NCBI GenBank assembly: GCA_965240365.1
Contig: OZ251218.1
Coordinates: forward strand, 372,001-436,000
DNA from: G965240365 sp965240365
GTDB taxonomy: Bacteria; Pseudomonadota; Gammaproteobacteria; Eutrophobiales; Eutrophobiaceae
Direction of reading: 5' to 3'
DNA: 64,000 bases
Position numbers and translations under genes: made by a program. Position 1 is the first letter of the stretch; each line of letters begins with the position of its first letter. The notes beneath the pieces are model-generated. The model was not told where the DNA came from. It searched no databases and worked only from the letters and a program-made list of their open reading frames with translations. Of this stretch, positions 1-7,873 are shown one piece after another.

Positions 1-67
1 GCGCAGCATTTGCTGATAAACCGACAGCGCACGCTGCCATTGCTGCGAGTTTGAATAGTTTCCGCAT
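1..67 (-). CDS. N-terminus of an exported protein (runs off the window)
   Basis: The minus strand opens with ATG at position 67, preceded by a strong ribosome binding site (AGGAGGA, 4 bases upstream). The 22 visible residues are a typical signal peptide: MRKLFKL followed by the hydrophobic stretch AAMAACAVGLSANAA. Only the leader lies in the window, so the mature protein is unknown. A periplasmic binding protein would fit, but nothing here decides it. Confidence 0.65.
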   Translation of the reverse strand, partial: MRKLFKLAAMAACAVGLSANAA

Positions 68-192
68 GTTTTCCTCCTCTAAAATTGTTATTAATATCAA
101 AATTAATATTTTTTTAAATTGTTAACGAGCATAACCTGTTAAATTGGCCCTGTCAACGATTTTTCCAAGGCTTTTTCAAGAATATATTCAGA

Positions 193-310
193 AAATATCC
201 CATTCGGGATATTTTTGTCTTCTCTTACCCTTGCAAGCCCGGAACTTCCCCGATCAGGGAAGTTTTGCTTGAAACCGGCTTGAAACGGTATTATTTTCCC
301 AAACGGGAAA
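193..310 (+). promoter_or_regulatory. Three HipB-type operator palindromes upstream of hipB
   Basis: Three inverted repeats precede hipB: TATCCC-ATTC-GGGATA at 196-211, AACTTCCC-N6-GGGAAGTT at 243-264 and TTTCCC-AAAC-GGGAAA at 295-310. The last ends 5 bases before the start codon. E. coli HipB binds TATCC-N8-GGATA operators, so the first palindrome in particular looks like an autoregulatory site with a shorter spacer. The first and third palindromes are kept in most repeat copies; the middle one has decayed in D, E and F (TTCCCGAGCAGGAAA). Autoregulation is inferred from the family. Confidence 0.6.
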
Positions 311-315
311 GAAAA

Positions 316-531
316 ATGACACCAGGACAGATCGGAAAACTGATACGCGACACGCGCAAAATCCAGGGGCTGCGCCAAGATGAACTGGCGGCCGCGGCCG
401 GCGTTGGCCTGCGTTTTCTGGTTGAGCTGGAAGCCGGCAAGGAGACCGCCCAGCTTGGCAAAACGCTGAGCGTGCTCTCGGCGCTGGGCTGCGCTATCTA
501 CATCAAGCCACCGGACGCGGGCGGCCAATGA
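316..531 (+). CDS. hipB: HipB-like XRE antitoxin (copy A)
   Basis: A 71-residue helix-turn-helix protein: IGKLIRDTRKIQGLRQDELA gives the first helices and GVGLRFLVELEAGKETAQLG the recognition helix region, ending CAIYIKPPDAGGQ. In the family this is the DNA-binding antitoxin that neutralises HipA kinase and represses the operon. The ATG at 316 was chosen over an upstream TTG at 265 because GGGAAAG lies just before it and homologues start here. The stop overlaps the hipA start (ATGATG/TGA at 528-531). Its partner hipA is truncated, so any present role would be repression only. Confidence 0.8.
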   Translation: MTPGQIGKLIRDTRKIQGLRQDELAAAAGVGLRFLVELEAGKETAQLGKTLSVLSALGCAIYIKPPDAGGQ

Positions 532-998
532 TGAACGCCCTGACCGTCTGGTGGGATCATGCAATGGTCGGCGCACTGAGGATAAACCGACATGGCGACA
601 CGTCTTTTTCCTACGCTGAAACATGGCTGGGGCGCCCTTCCGCGCGCGCGATTTCCGTCTCCCTGCCCCTGCGCGCCGCGCCGTTTTCAAGGCGTGAAAG
701 CCGGCCTTTTTTTGAAGGGCTTTTGCCGGAAGAAAGCCAGCGCATTGCGATTGCCGGCGCGCTTGGACTCTCGGAAGGGAACGAATTTCGCCTGCTGGAG
801 GCGCTCGGCGGCGAGGTCGCCGGCGCGCTTTCCCTGTGGCCGGAGGGACAGCGGCCGCCCGTTGCGGCGGCGGCGATTGAACCGGCGCAAGCACCCGCCG
901 ATGAGGCGCTGGTCGACATTCCAAACCGCCTGCCCGCCCGATGCTCGCTGGCGTATACGCTGAAGATGCCAGGGGGAAGATGTGCTTTCATTGGGTGA
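528..998 (+). pseudogene. hipA: HipA N-terminal fragment fused to IS91 sequence (copy A)
   Basis: Translation begins MMNALTVWWDHAMVGAL and continues through FFEGLLPEESQRIAIAGALG, the N-terminal subdomain of HipA toxin kinases. It keeps ~140 residues, then enters IS91-derived sequence near 940 and stops at 998. The catalytic kinase domain (with the NxDxHxKN motif) is absent, so no active toxin can be made. A matching orphan C-terminal kinase half lies at 51212-51650. The hipB/hipA start-stop overlap is kept. Confidence 0.8.
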
Positions 999-1839
999 AG
1001 GCGCCGACTCAAGAAGAGTTGCTACGTTTAACGCATACCCTGAGTCATCGTGTTGCCCGGTTCCTGGAAAGGCGAGGGCTGCTTGAACGTGATGTGGAAA
1101 ACGGCTACCTGGTGTTTGAGCAGCAGGAAGAGGATGTGATGCAGCAGCTTTACGGTCATTCGGTGAGCTACCGAATTGCGGTGGGTCCACACCAAGGCCG
1201 TAAGGTTTTCACATTGCAAACCCTGCCACCCCTTGCGGGCGGTGAAGATTCGGGGCAGGCCACCAAGGTGGCCGGTTTTTCATTATATGCGAGTGTAGTC
1301 GCTGAACCGCATCGTCGAGATAAGCCGGAGCGGCTGTGTCGATATATTTCGCGACCAGCGGTATCGGAAAAGCGTCTGGTACTGACCCCGAACGGAAAGA
1401 TTCGTTACCAACTCAAGACGCCCTGCCGCGATGGCACTACGCATGTGCTCTTTGAGCCACTGGATTTTATTGCACGGCTGGCAGCCCTGGCGCCTAAACC
1501 CAGGGTCAACTTAACCCCTTTCCACGGTGTCTTCGCCCCCAACAGTAAACACCGCATTCAGCTAACCCCGGCCAGGCGGGGAACAAAGATCGCAGCAACA
1601 CACAGGCACGAACGCCTGACTGGAAAAAACACCGCCAGAGCGGCGCCGGGCAATGACCTGAATGCAACGCTTGAAACGGGTTTTCAATATCAACATCGAA
1701 ACCTGTGAACGTTGTGGTGGCCAGGTCAAGGTCATTGCCAGTATCGAAGCGCCGGCGGTGCTCGCACATATTCTAAAACACTTGAAACAAAAGGAAGCCT
1801 TGCAAGCCGGCATTCAACCGTACGAACTAGGGCGTAAAC

Positions 1840-2310
1840 TCATAAGAGCCAAATCACAACAGCAGCGAGTTGTGCGGCAGCGAGGAACGTCTCGGGACAT
1901 CGGAAAGTTCGAAGGGACAACTGGCACCAGTCCTTGATGCGGTTGAACATGCGCTCAATGATGTTGCGTGTTTTATAGAGCTCGGTGTCGTATTCGAACT
2001 GCACCTTGCGGTTTTTGCGGGGCGGGATACAGGCTGTTGCTTTGACTTTGAGTAACCAGTTACGTAGATGATTGGCATCGTATCCACGGTCGGCAATAAC
2101 GGTGCAGCCCTTACGAACATGACCCTCAAGGCAGTGACGGGCCTGGGTGATACCTGCCTGCTGCAGGCAGGTCAGCCCGGTTGCCCGCCGTCAGGTGCAG
2201 ATGGACAGGGCGGCCCTGACCATCGCACACCAGATGCAGTTTGGAATTCAAGCCGCCCCTGGTCTTGCCGATGGCTCGCCCCTGACTGTTGTTTTTTTTA
2301 CACCATTGGC
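1840..2310 (-). pseudogene. IS5-family transposase OrfB interrupted by Pal19
   Basis: The minus-strand frame reads SKLHLVCDGQGRPVHLHLTA, then the Pal19 at 2153-2171 shifts it, then TVIADRGYDANHLRNWL, RNIIERMFNRIKDWRQ and a terminal ..VVIWLL stop at 1840. The D and E catalytic motifs (ADRGYD and ERMFNRIK) are present. Removing 19 bp gives NRADITQARHC with an open frame. The transposase is disrupted unless the palindrome is skipped. Confidence 0.75.
2153..2171. repeat. Pal19 palindrome in IS5-family orfB
   Basis: CCTGCCTGCTGCAGGCAGG between A and T. The same position is occupied in the copies at 11804, 26352 and 47036. Deletion restores NRADITQAR. Confidence 0.95.
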
Positions 2311-2622
2311 GGCAATCCGGTGGGTTTTGATGTGGCTTGTGTCAATCATCAGCGTGCTGAAGTCTGCGCCCTCACCTGCTAAAGCCTTGAATATGCGTTC
2401 GAACACACCCGCCTCAGACCAGCGCCTGTAGCGATTGTAGAGCGTCTTGGCCGGGCCGTATTCCTTAGGGACATCGCTCCACCTATATCCCCGCTGAAGA
2501 CAATAGATGATGCCTGACAAGACTTGTCTATCGCACACGCGGGCAACGCCACGCGGCTTGTTCGGTAGCAATGGTTGGATTTTTTTGAACTGTTCTTCCG
2601 TCAGCCAGAAATTTAGAGACAT
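2248..2622 (-). CDS. IS5-family transposase OrfA
   Basis: 124 residues starting MSLNFWLTEEQFKKIQPLLP, the DUF4096-type N-terminal domain of IS427-group transposases, with RGYRWSDVPKEYGPAKTLYN and the first catalytic Asp region TLMIDTSHIKTHR. It is preceded by AGGAGG 6 bases before ATG. An A8 run near its end (2292-2299 on the plus strand) is a plausible slippery site for frameshift fusion with OrfB, as known in this group. OrfA has no Pal19 in this copy. Confidence 0.8.
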   Translation of the reverse strand: MSLNFWLTEEQFKKIQPLLPNKPRGVARVCDRQVLSGIIYCLQRGYRWSDVPKEYGPAKTLYNRYRRWSEAGVFERIFKALAGEGADFSTLMIDTSHIKTHRIAANGVKKTTVRGEPSARPGAA

Positions 2623-2908
2623 TGAAACCTCCTGAGTTTTTTATCTTACAGTCATTTTACCTGTTACCCGTTTATAGGTCTACGCCCTAACGCCGGAACG
2701 CGCGTCGCCGGTCTCAAGGCTGTTCGATTAACATTTCCCATCGACACTGCGGGCAGGGTGGGATTCCGTTCGTGGGTCAGACATTCATGCTTTGCTGTTC
2801 AAGCCAAAGCAGCTAAAAATCAGTCCGATTCCCATCCAGAGCAACTAGAAAAAGACAAGAAAGCGGCCGTAAACCCGCATTTGTCTTTGCTTGTGTATGC
2901 CCAACAGG

Positions 2909-2929
2909 GCGTTTATTCTACTTATACCC
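2909..2929 (+). other. oriIS-like terminus of IS91-type repeat, copy A
   Basis: The repeat ends GCGTTTATTC..CTTATACCC. As remembered, ISCR/IS91 oriIS ends follow GCGTTTGAAC..CTATACCC, so this is a plausible rolling-circle origin at the expected place, 3' of the transposase gene. The same end occurs in copies B, C, D, F and G (G has GTG for GCG). Confidence 0.55.
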
Positions 2930-3917
2930 GAAGAAATTTTTGCGCGCCCGTTTAACGATCTGTTATTTGCCGCGTAGAGCGTGCATCGCCGCCACCACGA
3001 CCCGAACCGCCTGCAAGCCGCCACACTGCTGTCCATTAAAACCGGCGCGTGCCCTGAAGATTGCGCGTATTGCCCGCAGAGCACTCACTACGACACCGGG
3101 CTTGAACGTGAACGTTTATTGTCTGTAGACGAAGTGCGCCGCAGCGCGCGCGGCCAAACGACAGGGCGCCACCGCTTTTGCATGGGGGCGGCCTGGCGTA
3201 ATCCCAGCGACAAGAATCTTGCAGTCGTTATCGATATGATCAAAGCGGTGCAGGCTGAAAAACTGGAGACCTGCGTCACCCTGGGCATGCTGACGCCCGC
3301 CCAATCCGAACGTCTGGCCGCCGCCGGGCTGGATTATTACAACCACAATATCGATACCTCGCCCGAATTTTACGGAGAAATCATCACCACGCGCGATTAT
3401 CAGTGCCGCCTAGATACGCTGGACAATGTGCGTGAGATCGGCATCCGCGTGTGCTGCGGCGGTATTCTGGGTATGGGTGAAAACCGCCGCCATCGTGTCG
3501 GCTTGTTGGTTCAACTGGCCAACATGCGCCCTCAACCCGAATCGGTGCCGATCAATTTACTGGTGCAGGTCGAAGGCACGCCCCTGTATGGCGCTCCGGC
3601 CCTCGATCCGATCGAGTTCGTGCGCATGATCGCTACCGCGCGGGTGTTGATGCCCGACGCCTACATTCGCCTGTCGGCCGGCCGCGAGTCTATGGACGAT
3701 GCCGTGCAGGCGCTGTGCTTTCACGGCGGCGCAAATTCCGTATTTTTCGGCGCAAAACTCCTGACCACGTCCAACCCCGACATCGGTCAGGACGGCCAGC
3801 TCTTCGAACGCCTGGGAATGACCCTGGAAACATCACCGTGTCATTGACGGCGCGGTTTACCCTCTACCCGGGACGCTGGCCAAAACATCAGCCACAAATG
3901 TTAGCCACAGACGTTAG
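2930..3917 (+). pseudogene. bioB: Biotin synthase pseudogene
   Basis: The sequence begins inside the gene (EEIFARPFNDLLFAA) exactly at the end of repeat copy A. The radical-SAM cluster motif CxxxCxxC is intact (GACPEDCAYCPQS), as are FCMGAAWRNPSDKNL and YYNHNIDTSPEFYGEIITTR. Lesions: loss of the 5' end, a TAG at 2975, two compensating small deletions around 3150-3170 that scramble RAAKRQGAT, and a frameshift near 3829. Downstream of that the proper C-terminus (DGAVYP..LAKTSATNVSHRR, stop TAG at 3915-3917) is still readable. BioB inserts sulfur into dethiobiotin; this copy is dead. An IS481 element is inserted at TTAG, the last bases of the stop codon. Confidence 0.9.
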
Positions 3918-4223
3918 CTGTATAATCCCATTCAGTAATGGAGTATTATCATACACACGAACCCAATATCGTTATCTGGACAGGAGTGAATTATGGGACA
4001 ATTACTACACGCTTGCGCCCGCACGACAGAGAAGGTGCGTCGAGACATACAAAATAGTGAAGAGAGCCTGAGCAAGCTGTCGAAGCGCTACGGTATCAAC
4101 CCCAAGACGGTGGCCAAGTGGCGTTCACGCAAAGGGGAAGGCGTTGCAGACCGTAAGATGGGGTCAAAAAGCGCGCGCTCGGTGTTAAGCGCGGCAGAGG
4201 AAGCGGTGATTTGCGAATTCCGG

Positions 4224-4242
4224 CCTGCCTGCTGCAGGCAGG
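4224..4242. repeat. Pal19 in IS481 transposase
   Basis: CCTGCCTGCTGCAGGCAGG between G and C. Deletion restores EFRRQTRLPLDDC. Homologous to the unit at 57255. Confidence 0.95.
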
Positions 4243-4491
4243 CGCCAGACGCGCCTGCCTTTGGACGATTGTTACGATTGCCTGAAGGAGCAAATCTCGA
4301 AGCGCAGTCGTTCCAACCTGCATCGCTGTCTGCAAAGGCATGGGCTTTCTAACCTGAATGCCCTGCAGAAACAGGAACAAACGGAGGCGGCGCCAAAGAA
4401 GACATTCAAGGATTACCCGATTGGCTTTGTGCACGTGGACATCGCTGAGCTTCATGTCGGCAAACAAAAACTCTACCTGTTTGTTGGCATA

Positions 4492-4510
4492 CCTGCCTGC
4501 AGCAGGCAGG
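4492..4510. repeat. Pal19 in IS481 transposase
   Basis: CCTGCCTGCAGCAGGCAGG between A and T. Deletion restores FVGICRVSKYAYAEL. Homologous to the unit at 57523. Confidence 0.95.
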
Positions 4511-4672
4511 TGCCGGGTGTCAAAATACGCTTATGCGGAACTCTTCGAGCGCATGAGCACAGACCATGCCCTGGCGTTTTTGGAACATCTGGTCAAAGCC
4601 TGCCCTTTTAAGCTGCACACTATCCTGACAGATAACGGCAGTCAGTTTACCTACACCAAAGCCATCCTGCGG

Positions 4673-4691
4673 CCTGCCTGCTGCAGGCAGG
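4673..4691. repeat. Pal19 in IS481 transposase
   Basis: CCTGCCTGCTGCAGGCAGG between G and C. Deletion restores KAILRRGKGPAGRHRF. Homologous to the unit at 57704. Confidence 0.95.
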
Positions 4692-5050
4692 CGCGGCAAG
4701 GGCCCGGCCGGGCGCCACCGCTTCACTCGGGCCTGCCAGAAACACGGGATTCGTCATAAGACCACACGGCCCTATCGCCCCCAAACCCATGGCCAGGTAG
4801 AGCGCATGAACCGAACCATCAAGGAGGCCACCACGAAAATAGACCATTATGACAGCGTAGACCAGCTCAAAACCCACCTGAGCAGTTTTATGAGCGCCTA
4901 TAATTGCGCCAAAAAACTCTCTGCGCTCAAGAGAAAAACACCCTATGAAGCCATCTTGACCTGGTGTACAGGTTCAAACAGAAGTGAGACTTTTTTGTGA
5001 AAAGAAATCGGGTAGCCTGTGAGTTGTTACCACACACAGGAGACTACCGA

Positions 5051-5069
5051 CCTGCCTGCAGCAGGCAGG
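5051..5069. repeat. Pal19 splitting the ATG start codon
   Basis: CCTGCCTGCAGCAGGCAGG between A and TG of ATG (..ggagactaccgA | TGcagacc). Deletion creates an ATG 7 bases after AGGAG. The same site is filled at 19793. Confidence 0.95.
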
Positions 5070-5262
5070 TGCAGACCAGAAGCCTGCGAATCCGAGCATA
5101 CAAAAGCTGGCGAGTGAATACCACGGCCAGTCCGTTTGCGAAAGCGCGTTTGAAGAAGCTTGAACTGTACGCCACACTTCGTCAGGAGGGCTGTTCCAGT
5201 GTTACTGCGCTGGAGGCGCCTAGCTGGTCAAGAGCGACCTATTACCGTTGGCACAAGCGCTA

Positions 5263-5281
5263 CCTGCCTGCAGCAGGCAGG
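5263..5281. repeat. Pal19 in integrase-core transposase
   Basis: Between A and T. Deletion restores WHKRYQTQGWAGLEA. Shared with 20005. Confidence 0.95.
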
Positions 5282-5520
5282 TCAGACCCAGGGGTGGGCG
5301 GGGCTGGAGGCGCGCTCAACGCGCCCCAGGCGCCAACGTCAGCGGCAGTGGACGAAACAGCACGAACAACAGGTGTTGCACCTGCGCCAGCGTCACCGGC
5401 TGTGGGGCAAGCGCAAGCTGTGGAAGGTACTCTGCCGCGACCAGGGCTTCACGCTGAGCATTAGCACCGTGGGCCGCATTCTCAAGCACCTGGTCGCCCG
5501 TGGGCGGGTGCGGCCGGCAG

Positions 5521-5539
5521 CCTGCCTGCAGCAGGCAGG
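5521..5539. repeat. Pal19 in integrase-core transposase
   Basis: Between G and C. Deletion restores GRVRPAAFYMGRVK. Shared with 20263. Confidence 0.95.
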
Positions 5540-5788
5540 CCTTCTACATGGGCCGGGTCAAGCCCAAGCGCCGGCGTCAGTTCACACACCACGCCAGGCG
5601 CTGGCAGCACGGCATGAAGGCCGAAAAGCCCGGGCAGTTGATTCAACTCGACCACATGACGGTGCACTTCACGGAAGGGGTTAGCCTCAAGGAGTTCAAG
5701 GCCACCTGCCCAATAACCGGGTTTACCGTGATGCGCGCCTACCGTAGCGCCAGCAGCCTCAATGCCAGGCGGTTCCTGCACGCTCTGA

Positions 5789-5807
5789 CCTGCCTGCAGC
5801 AGGCAGG
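5789..5807. repeat. Pal19, copy-specific (empty site known)
   Basis: Between A and T (ctctga | ttgaac). The second IS copy has the uninterrupted ctctgattgag at 20524, which shows a clean 19-bp insertion with no target duplication. Confidence 0.97.
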
Positions 5808-5912
5808 TTGAACAATTACCCTACCCCTTGCTCTCCGTGCAGGTCGATGGCGGCAGCGAGTTCATGGCCGAGTTCGAACAGGCCTGCAAGGACTTAACGC
5901 TCCCCCTCTATG

Positions 5913-5931
5913 CCTACCTGCTGCAGGCAGG
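5913..5931. repeat. Pal19, copy-specific, one mismatch
   Basis: CCTACCTGCTGCAGGCAGG between G and T (ctctatg | tgctgcc). The other IS copy reads ctctacgtgctgcc, an empty site near 20635. Confidence 0.95.
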
Positions 5932-5980
5932 TGCTGCCCCCAAAAAGCCCCAAGTACAATGGCTGTGTCGAGCGCGCCAA

Positions 5981-5999
5981 CCTGCCTGCAGCAGGCAGG
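5981..5999. repeat. Pal19 in integrase-core transposase
   Basis: Between A and T. Deletion restores CVERANGTSRYEF, which contains the catalytic Glu. Shared with 20685. Confidence 0.95.
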
Positions 6000-6132
6000 T
6001 GGAACCAGCCGCTATGAGTTCTACCCCTTCTATGAGGGCCCACTCACCTTGGCCGCCATCAACCGAAAACTGGCCCAGTACCAGCACTGTTACAACTACT
6101 ATCGCCCCCATGATGGTATTGGACTGCAGACC

Positions 6133-6151
6133 CCTGCCTGCAGCAGGCAGG
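6133..6151. repeat. Pal19 in integrase-core transposase (C|C site)
   Basis: One of two units not in a purine|pyrimidine context (C|C); the other is its homologue at 20837. Deletion restores GLQTPMAYYQKLG. Confidence 0.95.
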
Positions 6152-6296
6152 CCTATGGCGTATTATCAGAAACTTGGACAGGCCGCCTGATTCGTCTCAT
6201 AGGTATTGAACCCGGACAATTACTAGGAAAAATGTCGAATCCAGTGTATCATAGTGCACGATAAACCTACCACAGCCCTACAAAAAGCGTGCACCT

Positions 6297-7786
6297 ATGA
6301 TCCGAACTCAGAGTCACCGACAACTTTCCCTAGACGCCTTTGACTGGCCTTTCCAGATTGCACTGGATGCCGATAATCGATGGGTCAAAATGGGCGAGTG
6401 TGTTCCCTGGGATGAACTCGCCGAAGCGTACTATGATGGCCTGTCCTGCACTCAGGGCCGACCCAGCAAAGACGCTCGCCTCGTCATCGGTGCCGTAATC
6501 ATCAAACACAAGCTGAATCTTTCCGACCGCGAGACTGTGGCACAGATTCAGGAAAACCCGTACCTGCAGCACTTCGTCGGACTCCCCAGCTATCAGAAGG
6601 CCCCCCGTTCGCCCCGTCGCTGTTTGTCGATATCCGCAAACGCATGGGGCAACCCGTGTTTGATGTGTTTTATGACGCAGTGATCGAGGCGGTGAATCGA
6701 GCTAAACAGAACGCGGCCGCCAAGCGCAAGCGGCCTGCCTCCAGCAAGCCGGCGCCCGCACCGTCGGCGCCACCCGATGAGGGTCAAACCCCGGAGGCTT
6801 CAAGCGTCCCCTGCGCCTCTGAAACGGCGGCATCGAAATCCTCCGATGATGAGGTCCAATCTCCGGCTGTTCCAAACGACCATGCTCAGCCGGATTCAAA
6901 TACCCCTCCCAAGTCTGAAACGGCGGAACCGCCGCCCCAAGGGAAGTTGATACTCGATGCGACCGTGGCCCCCCAAGCGATTCGTTTTCCAACGGATTTG
7001 AGTTTACTGAATGAGGCTCGAGAGTTCAGCGAGCGGGTCATTGACGAACTCTATGCCAGAACGACGTTGAAGAAGAAACCCCGAACTTACCGGCAAAAGG
7101 CGCGCAAAGCGTATCTGGGCATTGTGAAGAAGAAGCGCCCGGGTGCGAAGGTAGTTCGCCGGGATATCAAGCAGCAACTCCAGTATTTGCGTCGAAACCT
7201 AGGTCATATCGAGCGCTTGTTAGCGCACTTTCCGGAGTGTAAGAAATTACCTCTACCGTACTGGCTGTTGCGCCGGTATTGGGTCATCCCGTACGTCTAT
7301 GCGCAGCAGTGGGAGATGTACCGCAACAACACCAAACGCTGCGATGATCGCATTGTGAGTATCAGCCAGCCGCACGTTCGGCCGATTGTGCGCGGGAAGG
7401 TAGATAAACCGACGGAGTTTGGCGCCAAGCTTAGTGTGAGTTTGACCGGCGATGGGATCGCACGGGTTGATCACGTGCGTTGGGATGCCTTCCACGAAGG
7501 CCATGACCTGCCTTCGCAAGTTGAAGCCTACCTGCCTGCAGCAGACAGGCGCCAGGAGTATGTGCAGCGTATTCCCATTGAAGGGAAGTTTGGCCAGGGT
7601 AAGAATGGATACCGACTGAATTACATCAGAGCGAAACGTTCGGACACATCGACGGCCTGGATCAACAGCATTTTCCTGGTGATGAACCTGCTGATTCTGC
7701 TGAAGGCTTTTTATTTGCTCTTGAAAAAGTTTCGCGCTGGGGCAAAATACAGGTTTTTAAATCGCATCGCGATGTGTGTTGGATAA
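6297..7786 (+). pseudogene. IS5/IS1182-like transposase, frameshifted and internally deleted
   Basis: The N-terminus MIRTQSHRQLSLDAFDWPF and GRPSKDARLVIGAVIIKHKL form a DUF772-type domain. A frameshift in the C-rich run near 6600-6615 moves to a second frame (FVDIRKRMGQPVFDVFYDAV..). A Pro/Ala/Ser-rich linker covers 6720-6950, followed by LILDATVAPQAIRFPTDLSL and RIPIEGKFGQGKNGYRLNYI. Between DLPSQVEAY and RRQEYVQRI the family normally has several dozen more residues. That gap coincides with the Pal19 at 7531, so the element is defective. Confidence 0.7.
7531..7549. repeat. Pal19 at a deletion junction, one mismatch
   Basis: CCTGCCTGCAGCAGACAGG between A and C. It sits where a block of the transposase is missing, so here its removal does not restore a frame. 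Confidence 0.85.
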
Positions 7787-7861
7787 GGATGGTGACCCTG
7801 GATGAAAAAGAGGTGGAGTCTGGCTTCGGGATTCATGGTAGTAGAACTTTCTGCGCAGACC

Positions 7862-7873
7862 CTACTTATACCC
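7862..7873 (+). other. Possible oriIS terminus remnant next to chvI
   Basis: CTACTTATACCC matches the last 12 bases of the composite-repeat right end and lies exactly where homology to ChvI stops. This suggests that an IS91-type end truncated chvI. The match is short. Confidence 0.35.

Larger units (their letters stand above)
1830..2687 (-). mobile_element. IS5-family (IS427-group) element, copy 1
   Basis: An 858-bp element with terminal repeats GGGCGTAAAC / GTCTACGCCC and a TA target duplication (1828-1829 and 2688-2689). The undisturbed site is visible in repeat copy C (gaacTAacgcc). It carries orfA and orfB on the minus strand, plus one Pal19 palindrome in orfB. Three further copies lie at 11591-12338 (truncated), 26029-26886 and 46482-47377. 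Confidence 0.9.
941..2731 (+). pseudogene. IS91-family transposase, 5' truncated, interrupted (copy A)
   Basis: The frame from 941 reads GVYAEDARGKMCFHWVKAPT, then YRIAVGPHQGRKVFTLQTLP, LCRYISRPAVSEKRL and FEPLDFIARLAALAPKPRVN, all hallmarks of IS91/ISCR-type Y2 transposases. Around 1660 the frame shifts to the C-terminal part RLKRVFNINIETCERCGGQV, with its CxxC zinc knuckle. The gene is split at 1829 by an IS5-family element and ends SRLFD at 2731. It lacks the N-terminal zinc and HUH part. It is non-functional in cis, but its 3' end is followed by an oriIS-like terminus. Confidence 0.8.
131..2929 (+). repeat. Composite hipB-hipA'-IS91 repeat, copy A
   Basis: This is the longest of seven mosaic repeats (A-G). 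The order is a hipBA promoter region (from CATAACCTGTTAAATTGG), hipB, the first ~140 codons of hipA, the C-terminal two thirds of an IS91-type transposase and a ~200-bp tail ending ..CTTATACCC at 2929. A complete IS5-family IS (1830-2687) is nested in the transposase. Copies A, C and E keep a 66-bp hipA segment that B, D, F and G have lost between two 12-bp direct repeats (GCCGGCGCGCTT at 753 and 819). The neighbour on the right is a bioB remnant cut exactly at the repeat end. Confidence 0.9.
3918..4964 (+). mobile_element. IS481-family element, copy 1, 3' truncated
   Basis: The left end (TGTATAATCCCATTCAG) matches the complete copy at 56949-58057. It is inserted at TTAG (3914-3917). The right end is lost: at 4964 the sequence switches to a different IS (TGTACAGGTTC...). 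It carries three Pal19 units at the same positions as the complete copy. Confidence 0.85.
3993..4964 (+). pseudogene. IS481-family transposase, truncated, three Pal19
   Basis: Starts MGQLLHACARTTEKVRRDIQ with a helix-turn-helix (RYGINPKTVAKWRSRKGEG) and the integrase-core motifs FVHVDIAEL, LTDNGSQFT and HGQVERMNRT. Three 19-bp insertions each shift the frame. Without them the frame is open to the truncation point at 4964, where the C-terminal ~25 residues are missing. Confidence 0.8.
5050..6190 (+). pseudogene. Integrase-core transposase split by seven Pal19 (copy 1)
   Basis: The span of 1141 nt minus 7x19 is 1008 nt, exactly 336 codons. The start codon itself is split: A at 5050, TG at 5070, with AGGAG upstream. 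The reconstructed protein runs MQTRSLRIRAYKSWR, SRATYYRWHKRYQTQGWAG, QLIQLDHMTVHFTEG (first D), LSVQVDGGSEFMAEF (second D) and YNGCVERANGTSRYEF (E), ending YYQKLGQAA, stop TGA at 6188. No other stop or frameshift is seen. As written the DNA encodes only short pieces. Confidence 0.85.
4965..6218 (+). mobile_element. Integrase-core IS (TGTACAGG ends), copy 1, seven Pal19
   Basis: Terminal repeats TGTACAGGTTCAAAC / TGTCCGGGTTCAATAC bound 1254 bp. The second copy (19707-20922) is 1216 bp; the 38-bp difference is exactly two extra Pal19 units here (5789 and 5913). The left flank is the truncated IS481; no target duplication is seen at this locus. One rve-type transposase gene fills the element. 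The family is IS481/IS3-like; I do not assign a named IS. Confidence 0.85.
6219..7790 (+). mobile_element. IS5/IS1182-like element, internally deleted
   Basis: It abuts the previous IS at 6218 and carries one long transposase gene. I could not identify convincing terminal repeats, so both ends are approximate. Sequence 7787-7861 before the chvI remnant is unassigned. Confidence 0.55.

Noticed and set aside
139..924. Long minus-strand ORF opposite hipB/hipA' (also at 20870-21583, 28882-29577 and others)
   Set aside because: Arg/Pro/Ala-rich translation opposite clear HipB/HipA coding; an antisense shadow of GC-rich sequence.
528..998. Active HipBA toxin-antitoxin modules in repeats A-G
   Set aside because: Every hipA copy lacks the kinase domain; only the antitoxin could function.
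7711..7873. Extension of the ChvI protein through 7711-7873
   Set aside because: The frame is open but the residues do not match the winged-helix C-terminus; this is flanking IS or junk sequence.
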